Origin: an uncultured Streptococcus sp.
Lineage (GTDB): Bacteria; Bacillota; Bacilli; Lactobacillales; Streptococcaceae
Length of the DNA stretch: 10,485 bases
Direction of reading: 5' to 3'
Assembly (NCBI GenBank): GCA_934196125.1
Contig: CAKPVT010000049.1
Location: 1-10,485, forward strand
Position 1 is the stretch's first letter; each line of letters begins with the position of its first letter. A program made the translations under genes and the position numbers. Of the stretch, positions 1-6,672 are shown one piece after another. Below the pieces are notes generated by a model. That model did no database searches and was not told the DNA's origin. It saw only the letters and a program-made list of their open reading frames with translations.

Positions 1-265
1 CACCTAACTGTTGACTAATTTGATTATCAACTGCTTCAAACTCGCTAGCTGTACTATGGATGAGTGAAACAAATGTACTTAAAACAGAAGCAATTTGTGT
101 TCCTGTCGCATCATCCAAATCAATTGCAGAGTGAGCATTATTGTTACCACTTAAGGTTGTTTCATTGTCCTTACCTACCGTACCAATTTCAGAAACACTT
201 GACCCTGAACTTGTAATCTGTGTTGCGTATTGACTTGCTGTTAAATAATCACTTTGTATAGTCAT
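1..265 (-). CDS. Partial Lap1/DUF3130-like small type VII effector-targeting protein (5' part; runs off left edge)
   Basis: An open frame starts at ATG 263-265 and is still open at base 1, giving 88 visible residues. It begins MTIQSDYLTASQYATQ and is Ser/Thr/Asn-rich, with a central SGNNNAHSAI stretch (residues 39-48) and a predicted helical second half ending ...STASEFEAVDNQISQQLG. A purine-rich AAAGGA (272-277) lies 6 bases upstream, and the start is only 12 bases after the essC stop, so it is almost certainly in the essC transcript. I see no WXG motif. The size, the SGNxNAxxAI-type centre and the late FxxxD motif (F76, D80) resemble the DUF3130/TIGR04197 (SACOL2603-like) family. From the family: such proteins (Lap1) pair with LXG toxins and supply an FxxxD signal for export through EssC. 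The assignment is by recollection of family appearance, not a search. It could instead be another small WXG100-like substrate. A partner Lap2, an LXG toxin and an immunity gene would be expected further left. Confidence 0.72.
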   Translation of the reverse strand, partial: MTIQSDYLTASQYATQITSSGSSVSEIGTVGKDNETTLSGNNNAHSAIDLDDATGTQIASVLSTFVSLIHSTASEFEAVDNQISQQLG

Positions 266-271
266 TTCGTT

Positions 272-277
272 TCCTTT
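272..277 (-). promoter_or_regulatory. Ribosome binding site of the Lap1-like gene
   Basis: AAAGGA on the minus strand lies 6 bases before ATG 263-265 and just beyond the essC stop codon (278-280). No promoter or terminator fits in the 12-base gap, so this gene is read from the essC transcript. Confidence 0.7.
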
Positions 278-3200
278 CTAACTTGTAATTTTTAATTTTT
301 GAGATGATTTTCTATCATGCAAATAAATTTCATCATCAGCTAGACGTTGTTCCTTGCTATTGTAGGCTTTATCTAAAAAGTTTTGATCAATTAACCGCAT
401 TCCCAAGATAAAATATGGTACCTGTGTGCGGATAGCTTTTGGTACATCTGTTGTTTTGATACCTAAATATTGATAAAGTCCACCAATAATCAAGTGCATT
501 CCTACTTTATGAGCTTCCGTTAATAGGAAAGTCCATTGTTCAAGGTTTTCCTGACTTAAATTAAGATAACTTTCAAGATTTGGTAAAATAATAAACCACT
601 CTTTCCATTGACCGTTTTTCTGACGTTTTTTAACTTCATAAATCAATTGTTCATTCATATCTTCAAAATCGGTCGCATCATTAATATAAGTTTGGACAAT
701 ACCTGCATAATCTTTATAATTTTGATCACTATCAAGCAACATCACACTAGCATTGAAATCTAAATGAGTTATTAAATTTAATAAATGACGAGTAATGTTA
801 TCTAGTGCTTCATTATTGTCAGCTACATACGCCAATTGTCTAAAATGATTTAGTGATATGCTCACGTTTTCCACATGAATCATATCGAGTCCAATTGGGA
901 GTTCGTTGTTGTGGAAAGCTTCTTGGACACTTGGTTTCGCCATAAAGTCCTCAAGGCTTAATTTCTCTGGCACAACTGGGATACGATTTGGGCGTGGTCC
1001 TGTCCAAGCTGCTGCCATTTCTTCTGCTTCTTCTTGGAGGGCTTGAAGCATCGCCACAGAATCCTCTCCCCTAGCAGGAAGCGCTGTTTGGAACACTTCC
1101 ACGTCATCGTATTTCAGAATCCCGCGCCCTGGAATATCTTCCAAGAGGTAGTCATGACGTCCAATAATGGTCTTGGTATCATTGTCATCTGACGTTTTCA
1201 AGGCTAAGCGAGTTTTCAGACTTTGTAAAAGCGCTGACTTGAGCACGCCGATTCGCCCAGCCGTTATCGCAACGTTGATGCCTAGGCTAGCACCATCACG
1301 AAGGAGGGTTTGTAGCATAGCTTCCAAAGCCTCGCCAGTCTCAGCTTCCTTGATACCGTCATAACTATCTATCATAATCAGAATTTCAGGGAGTTGTTCC
1401 CCACTTAACTGACGATAAAGCTTAATGTTAGAGACACCATATTGGCTAAAGCGTTTCTTTCGTGTCGCCATCTCTGTTTTCATGCGCAAGATAAATTTCG
1501 TAATTTTTTCGCTATCTTCCATCATGAAACTATCGGCAACATGTGGCAAGGAGCGTAAAGGTAACAGACCATTAGTCCCAAAATCAAAGAGGTAACAATG
1601 CAAAAGTTCGGGGGTATTTTGACGCGCCAAATCCATCGTGAGGGTTTGCAGGAAGGTTGACTTCCCATTTCCAGGGGCTGAGAACAGCACCACATTCCCA
1701 TCAACTTCAAAGTCATGGTAACAAACCTTTTGGGCTTGTTGGCTTGGCAAATCAACCAAACCAATCAACGCTTTTAGGCTACCTGTTGACTGTTGCCACA
1801 AGTCTTGGAAAGCACTTGGGCGCAGGTCTTGGCTATAAACCCTCGTTGCCAACGGTGGTAACCATGGGCGAGCGAGTGGTTCGAGGGCCTGTGTTAGATC
1901 ATGGAGATGATGCACAATGGCATCAAGCTCACTTGGCACTTGGCGAATGTCCTCCACGTCCTCAAGCCCAGACAAATCGTCATTGAGGATATCGTATTGT
2001 CCCAAGGCGTTAATCGCGTAAATGGTCTGGTCCTCGATGCCTTGGTCGTCCTTATCAGGTTGGTAGTCCGCTCCAGACCAAGCACTTTGGAAGAGTTCAT
2101 AGACTTCGTTGTTCCCGACTTGCAAATACGCACGCCCCGTTTGGGTAATCTCTGCCGCATCAGGCGTGTGCAACATTTCATTCGAATCTTGACGGTCAGC
2201 CACTTTCAAAGCAATCTTGAAACGAGAGTTGGACCAAATCTGGTCATTGACCACCCCAGCAGGTTTTTGCGTTGCCAAAATCAAATGAATCCCCAGAGAA
2301 CGCCCTGTCCGCGCCGTTGACACCAAGGCGCTCATAAAGTCTGGCTGTTCTTGTTTCAATTCCGCAAACTCATCTGAAATCAAGAACAAATGCGGTAGTG
2401 GCTCAGCAACCTCACCCAGTTTGTATTTCTTCTGGTACTGATTGATATGGTTAACCCCATTTGCCGCAAATATGCGTTCACGACGGTGAATTTCGGCATT
2501 GATTGAAGTCAAAGCGCGCATGGCTTGCGCCCCATCCAAGTTGGTAATCGTTCCAAGCAAGTGAGGTAGGTCTTTAAAGAGATTGGCCATTCCCCCACCC
2601 TTGTAGTCAATGAGCAAGAAGGCCACATCATATGGGTGGAAATTAACCGCTAAACTCAAAATGTAAGACTGAATCAGCTCTGACTTCCCAGACCCCGTTG
2701 TTCCTGCAATCAGCCCATGCGGACCGTGAGCCCGTTCATGCAAGTTGAGCGACACCACATCATCTTGACCACGTAAGCCAAGCGGCACCGCCAAACTCTT
2801 ATAAGGCGCATGACTGTCCCAACGCTCAGGCACTTTCAGCTCCTCAACACTTTCAGCATGGTACATCTCCATAAAGGTCACACGCTCAGGAATAGAGGAC
2901 TTAAGGTTTTGCAAGTGATTCAGTGGTGCCAACCGTCTAGCAATCGCTTCCTTATCATAATCGGCTGGAAAATGGTCTAAGGCAAAATCAACTTCTCTTA
3001 ACTCCCCTTCTTCCATGACCAACTGCCCATGGTTACGGTCTTTGACATTGATAATCGTCTGGATATTTTCCGACAGCGAACTCAACACGTCCTCCACAAA
3101 GATAATCGAACAACCAAGAGCGGTCGGATCTTCCGTGAAGAATTCCATGATAACATGGTCTAAAATCAATTTTTCATCGGTCACAATCACCACATAATGC

Positions 3201-4690
3201 GGACTAAATAAGCTACTCTCAGCACTTTCTTTTGACTCTTGTTGGCTACGACGCAATTTTAAAATTTGCGTTAAGCTATTTAACACCTGATCACGTGTGC
3301 GTTGATTATAGACAAAGCCACGCACATTCATGCCCTGCAAAGTGGCATGGGGCAACCAACGCATCCATTCCCATTGTGGTAATTCCTCTTCAGGCATGAT
3401 GGTAATGAATTGCACATCATGATAAGAATGGAAAAAGGCTAGCTGATTGACCATCAATTGGAGCTGTTCTAAGACCAACGGACGTGGTCCAATATAACCA
3501 ACAGGCCCATGAGCCAAATTGGCAACGATTGGCATCCCTGAGATTTCGCGTTCACGACGATAAAGCGCATAACCTTCCGCTTCCAAAGGGTCTATCTGTC
3601 CACTACGTTCCGTTTGAGAATACTTCAACGCATAGGTCGTTGGAACTTTTCCCAAGCCCAAACGATAGTAAAGAAAATCAAAGTGTAGCGGTGTTTTTTC
3701 ATAAATCCGATGATTGTAATGAGCAGATAACTCATCCAAGGTCTCAATCGCAGGATAATGATACAACTGCCCCTGCTTTTGATCTTGTGCCAAGTCATTA
3801 AGCTCAATCGCCTTATCTGACAAATAGCGATGATAAGACGCTATCCGCTCACGCAAATCAACCTTATACTGTTTCCGATTTTTGATGTAAGTCGTGACTG
3901 AAAAGATAACGGTCACTACCGACATCGCCATCGTGACTAAGATATAAATCCCACGTGGCTGAATCAGCGAAATAAGAATGGTTACCGACACCATAACAAG
4001 AGGTGGCACAATCATGCGCAAAAGCCCATCTTGCGGTTTGTTAGGCTCTTTAGCTGGCGCATTGATAGCAATCGTGTCTTCCGAACTTCTGTAAATAATG
4101 CGAGGAGAACGGTGATAATCTGGATACTCCTCATAAAAAGTATGGTTAGACTCTGTCTTTTCAATCAATTCTTGTGTGACAGTCACTGGTCCTTTAACCC
4201 AAACTTCGTCTCCGAAAAACTTGAAAAAGACATTGCCAAAGCTCAACTCATCCCCAAAAGAAAGCTGGATAGTTTCTGTTGTCAATTGAACATTATTCAC
4301 GTAAAGTGAGCCAGCAAGAAGCGTTAATTGCCAGTTTGTCTCTACTCTTTGAAGCACAGCTTCAACATCTGCATTTTCCAAACAGAAATCACTTCCGCTT
4401 TTTTGGCTAATGTAGATTTCTTGTTTATCCAACAAATCAAAAATCTGATAAGTCTCTGCTAAACGATAGAAAGATACATCACCTAACGCAACACCATCAC
4501 TTAATTCACCAGTCAAACCATTGTATTCATAAGTTATCTTATCTTCTTCTAAACTTAATCGAATTGCAGCTGGTAAGCCTTGAATGTGAAACGTTGCTTT
4601 CTCGGTATCAGAAAGTAACTGTGGTTTATCTTCTGATAACGGCAGCTCATATCGCAACCCTTGTTTATAAATCGCTAAATCTTTGCTCAT
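278..4690 (-). CDS. essC: EssC, FtsK/SpoIIIE-type membrane ATPase motor of the type VIIb secretion system
   Basis: The product has 1470 residues, close to the roughly 1480 of staphylococcal EssC. It is the motor and substrate-recruiting subunit at the cytoplasmic membrane. Domains in order: two N-terminal FHA-like domains (about 1-100 and 105-185; the second has LYVNN and FGDELSFGN features); two membrane helices (about 226-245 and 248-268); a linker with conserved RSPRIIYR at 195-202 just before the membrane; then three RecA-like domains. D1 has an intact Walker A GTTGSGKS (663-670), Walker B ending in D773-E774, and the ATQKP segment (806-810). D2 has SAPGNGKS (1004-1011), where the first P-loop Gly is Ser, with a Walker B-like stretch ending at D1108. 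D3 (about 1265-1470) has no recognisable P-loop Lys or acidic Walker B. Translation starts at ATG 4688-4690, overlapping the essB TGA by 4 bases, with AAGGGA 10 bases upstream. Base composition is mosaic: the middle is GC-rich and the 3' 600 bases are AT-rich. Confidence 0.97.
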   Translation of the reverse strand: MSKDLAIYKQGLRYELPLSEDKPQLLSDTEKATFHIQGLPAAIRLSLEEDKITYEYNGLTGELSDGVALGDVSFYRLAETYQIFDLLDKQEIYISQKSGSDFCLENADVEAVLQRVETNWQLTLLAGSLYVNNVQLTTETIQLSFGDELSFGNVFFKFFGDEVWVKGPVTVTQELIEKTESNHTFYEEYPDYHRSPRIIYRSSEDTIAINAPAKEPNKPQDGLLRMIVPPLVMVSVTILISLIQPRGIYILVTMAMSVVTVIFSVTTYIKNRKQYKVDLRERIASYHRYLSDKAIELNDLAQDQKQGQLYHYPAIETLDELSAHYNHRIYEKTPLHFDFLYYRLGLGKVPTTYALKYSQTERSGQIDPLEAEGYALYRREREISGMPIVANLAHGPVGYIGPRPLVLEQLQLMVNQLAFFHSYHDVQFITIMPEEELPQWEWMRWLPHATLQGMNVRGFVYNQRTRDQVLNSLTQILKLRRSQQESKESAESSLFSPHYVVIVTDEKLILDHVIMEFFTEDPTALGCSIIFVEDVLSSLSENIQTIINVKDRNHGQLVMEEGELREVDFALDHFPADYDKEAIARRLAPLNHLQNLKSSIPERVTFMEMYHAESVEELKVPERWDSHAPYKSLAVPLGLRGQDDVVSLNLHERAHGPHGLIAGTTGSGKSELIQSYILSLAVNFHPYDVAFLLIDYKGGGMANLFKDLPHLLGTITNLDGAQAMRALTSINAEIHRRERIFAANGVNHINQYQKKYKLGEVAEPLPHLFLISDEFAELKQEQPDFMSALVSTARTGRSLGIHLILATQKPAGVVNDQIWSNSRFKIALKVADRQDSNEMLHTPDAAEITQTGRAYLQVGNNEVYELFQSAWSGADYQPDKDDQGIEDQTIYAINALGQYDILNDDLSGLEDVEDIRQVPSELDAIVHHLHDLTQALEPLARPWLPPLATRVYSQDLRPSAFQDLWQQSTGSLKALIGLVDLPSQQAQKVCYHDFEVDGNVVLFSAPGNGKSTFLQTLTMDLARQNTPELLHCYLFDFGTNGLLPLRSLPHVADSFMMEDSEKITKFILRMKTEMATRKKRFSQYGVSNIKLYRQLSGEQLPEILIMIDSYDGIKEAETGEALEAMLQTLLRDGASLGINVAITAGRIGVLKSALLQSLKTRLALKTSDDNDTKTIIGRHDYLLEDIPGRGILKYDDVEVFQTALPARGEDSVAMLQALQEEAEEMAAAWTGPRPNRIPVVPEKLSLEDFMAKPSVQEAFHNNELPIGLDMIHVENVSISLNHFRQLAYVADNNEALDNITRHLLNLITHLDFNASVMLLDSDQNYKDYAGIVQTYINDATDFEDMNEQLIYEVKKRQKNGQWKEWFIILPNLESYLNLSQENLEQWTFLLTEAHKVGMHLIIGGLYQYLGIKTTDVPKAIRTQVPYFILGMRLIDQNFLDKAYNSKEQRLADDEIYLHDRKSSQKLKITS

Positions 4691-5949
4691 TTCCTTATAT
4701 TCCCTTGATTATCGCTTGATTCGGATGTGCTCGTAGAACTACTACTTGAGCTATCATCGGATGAACTATCAGTATTGCCCGAAGCATCCGTCAAGGCATT
4801 CGTACGATCTTCCCAATATTTATCGTACTCACTCTGTAAGTCGTCTAATTGACTTTCACGATCGCTACCTGATAATGAATCATCATTACGCACATTTTCC
4901 ATTTCTTGAGCAATCGCATATAAAATCAAATCTGAATCATCTAAACGTTTAGCAATATCCAAAGCATCATCTGCATTACCACGACCAATTTCAATCCAGT
5001 ATTCCAGATAAAGTTCTTCCGTTTTCAAAGTGACGTTATTCATGATAACTCTTTCTTTATCCTCTGAAAAATCTAAGCTTTTGATATAAGAATAGGCTAA
5101 TTCATATTTTTGTGTGTATGGCAAATCATCCACATCGACATTCTTTAATTCACTAATAACAGCAGAATAATCAACTTTGATAAAAGCCGTATCTGCATCT
5201 AACATCTTTTCTTTAAAAGGATTTCGGATAAATACCAAGTAAATCAATGGAATCAACAAAAGAACCACGAGTGTCGATAGCCAGATAGAAGCATACTTGT
5301 AAAGTTTATAACGACTTTTCTTAACAATTGTGAGACTAGCTGACTCCTGCTCGCATTTTTCACGATAGTAAGCCGTTAAACTCTCTCTAACATCTTCAAC
5401 GCTTGATAATTTACGGATATTATCCAAAAATTCAGGAACTTCAACAACGTCCAATGCTCCCTCATACAAACTAGAAAATGGATGTTCCGTAAAAATAGCA
5501 ATGATATAACATTTAGCCTGCTTTAAAAATTCTTCACTATCGATACTAGCAGGTACCATAATGTCTGGCATAGCACGATAAGCAATTTTTACGCGCTCAT
5601 CTTTTGTTATAAAAAGATTCTCAGGGTGCAAGAAAAACGTCACTGGCAGTTGCAAACACTGTTCCAAATCCAAAACATTAAGCGCTAAACGAAGCTGTTC
5701 TGACAAGGAACGTGCTTTGATAGTAGCCAGATTAAGTCCATCTTCTTCCAACTCATAGTTAAATTGTACCGTGTCATCATCAAAAGACATGCTTTGTTCT
5801 AAAAACATTGGATGATGCAGATTCAGCAAAAGCAAACGATTCATGTCTTGAGTTGCGACATCTGAACGTTTCAAATGAACTTCCCAATTTGTTTCATTCT
5901 TCTTGTAAACAAAATCTTGTCCCAAAAATGTTAGCTTTACATCACTCAC
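4687..5949 (-). CDS. essB: EssB, pseudokinase-like membrane component of the type VIIb secretion system
   Basis: The product has 420 residues, in the usual EssB range. Residues 1-215 form the cytosolic domain, which in the family has a protein-kinase-like fold without catalytic function; matching this, I see no HRD or DFG catalytic motif. One membrane helix follows at about 219-241 (IWLSTLVVLLLIPLIYLVF), preceded by a Lys/Arg-rich stretch (KKSRYKLYK) as expected for a cytosolic N-terminus. Residues 242-385 are the helical extracellular domain, and 388-413 is a low-complexity Ser/Asp/Thr tail. From the family: EssB dimerises and contacts EssC in the core complex. The start is GTG (5947-5949), sharing one base with the esaB TAG stop, with AGAGGAG 8 bases upstream. 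The 3' end overlaps the essC start (ATGA). Confidence 0.95.
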   Translation of the reverse strand: MSDVKLTFLGQDFVYKKNETNWEVHLKRSDVATQDMNRLLLLNLHHPMFLEQSMSFDDDTVQFNYELEEDGLNLATIKARSLSEQLRLALNVLDLEQCLQLPVTFFLHPENLFITKDERVKIAYRAMPDIMVPASIDSEEFLKQAKCYIIAIFTEHPFSSLYEGALDVVEVPEFLDNIRKLSSVEDVRESLTAYYREKCEQESASLTIVKKSRYKLYKYASIWLSTLVVLLLIPLIYLVFIRNPFKEKMLDADTAFIKVDYSAVISELKNVDVDDLPYTQKYELAYSYIKSLDFSEDKERVIMNNVTLKTEELYLEYWIEIGRGNADDALDIAKRLDDSDLILYAIAQEMENVRNDDSLSGSDRESQLDDLQSEYDKYWEDRTNALTDASGNTDSSSDDSSSSSSTSTSESSDNQGNIRK

Positions 5950-6191
5950 TAATTTATCTCCTCTACCTCGATCACATCACCTGTTGTCACAGGGTAATGC
6001 ACCAACCATTTCCCCTCGTCTAATACTAGACCTTTATTCACAACACGCAGTTGATACTTGTGGCGTAAACTGTCATTTCCAAAAATTTTATCAAATTCTC
6101 GGATTAATTTGCGAACTTCTATTTTTATAGGGATACGTACGTCCATACTCTGCCCTTTAAAAATCAGAGTAACATTAATATGGTTATCCAC
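5949..6191 (-). CDS. esaB: EsaB/YukD, small ubiquitin-like cytosolic component of the type VIIb secretion system
   Basis: The product has 80 residues, the typical length for the YukD/EsaB family, which adopts a ubiquitin-like fold but lacks the C-terminal Gly-Gly used for conjugation; here it ends ...DVIEVEEIN. Features fitting the fold are an alternating hydrophobic N-terminal strand (INVTLIF), a central helix (EVRKLIREFDKIF), and late strands (YQLRVVNKG, VIEVEEI). There is no signal peptide or membrane segment. The start is GTG (6189-6191), chosen because an AGAGGAG ribosome binding site lies 7 bases upstream and the essA TAG overlaps it by one base. From the family: EsaB is required for secretion in several species, acting as an assembly or regulatory factor. 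Confidence 0.95.
   Translation of the reverse strand: MDNHINVTLIFKGQSMDVRIPIKIEVRKLIREFDKIFGNDSLRHKYQLRVVNKGLVLDEGKWLVHYPVTTGDVIEVEEIN
5958..5964 (-). promoter_or_regulatory. Ribosome binding site fixing the GTG start of essB
   Basis: AGAGGAG on the minus strand is 8 bases before GTG 5947-5949 and lies inside the 3' end of esaB. It decides for the GTG start, since the only nearby ATG (overlapping GTGAGTGATG) is out of frame. Confidence 0.85.
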
Positions 6192-6670
6192 TATTCTTCT
6201 CCTCTGCTTACTACGTAGGTAGCAAAACTAGCCCCACAAATAAGTAGCAGGCTAGCGACCCCATAAAAGATCGCTAAAAGACCACTAACATTACTTGTTT
6301 GGCTAGTTGTATCTACACTCGTATTAACTTTGGTTGTATATTGACCAACTGCTGTTTCCGAAGAAAACAAAGCCTCTACTTGAGAATCATCTGTTGCTAT
6401 CGTTTCTTGCGTAAAAAGTTGATCTTGTTGCTCTTTAAACTCATTTGCAACATTCTCTTGATTTTTTTCCAAAAGCGCCCGATCGCCATTTGAAAATAGA
6501 TTTTTAGTCAAGTCTAAAGAACTACTAACATCAGTCGTTTTATTTTCTTCTAGGCGACTACTATCAATTTGTAAACTATTATCTTTCAATTCGTCGTCTG
6601 CTGAAACAACCGAAACAGTCAAAGAGAAGCAAGTCAATAAACCAATGATAAAAACGAGATATTTTTTCAT
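6191..6670 (-). CDS. essA: EssA, small membrane component of the type VIIb secretion system
   Basis: The product has 159 residues. It begins with a signal-peptide-like segment (MKKYLVFIIGLLTCFSLTVS, with a possible cleavage after VVSA at residue 24, followed by DDELKD). The middle is hydrophilic, Gln/Glu/Asp-rich and helical (about 40-125), and one membrane helix follows at about 129-152 with a short Arg-containing cytosolic end (SRGEE). This is the EssA layout: an extracellular middle domain and a C-terminal anchor. The family is poorly conserved in sequence, so the call rests mainly on topology and on its position between esaA and esaB. The start codon lies 2 bases after the esaA stop, with GAGGT 7 bases upstream inside the esaA end. 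EssA is reported to be essential for secretion, with no known catalytic role. Confidence 0.9.
   Translation of the reverse strand: MKKYLVFIIGLLTCFSLTVSVVSADDELKDNSLQIDSSRLEENKTTDVSSSLDLTKNLFSNGDRALLEKNQENVANEFKEQQDQLFTQETIATDDSQVEALFSSETAVGQYTTKVNTSVDTTSQTSNVSGLLAIFYGVASLLLICGASFATYVVSRGEE
6199..6205 (-). promoter_or_regulatory. Ribosome binding site fixing the GTG start of esaB
   Basis: AGAGGAG on the minus strand is 7 bases before GTG 6189-6191, inside the 3' end of essA. It is identical to the site in front of essB. Confidence 0.85.
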
Positions 6671-6672
6671 AA

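Noticed and set aside
266..277. A terminator between essC and the next gene
   Set aside because: The 12-base gap only holds a ribosome binding site and the end of essC shows no stable hairpin with a U-run, so the downstream gene is taken as part of the same transcript.
1167..2320. Plus-strand open frames antisense to essC (1167-1364, 1657-1986, 1901-2320)
   Set aside because: They lie wholly within essC, have no convincing ribosome binding site or domain, and arise from the higher GC of this part of essC, which lowers stop frequency in the opposite frames.
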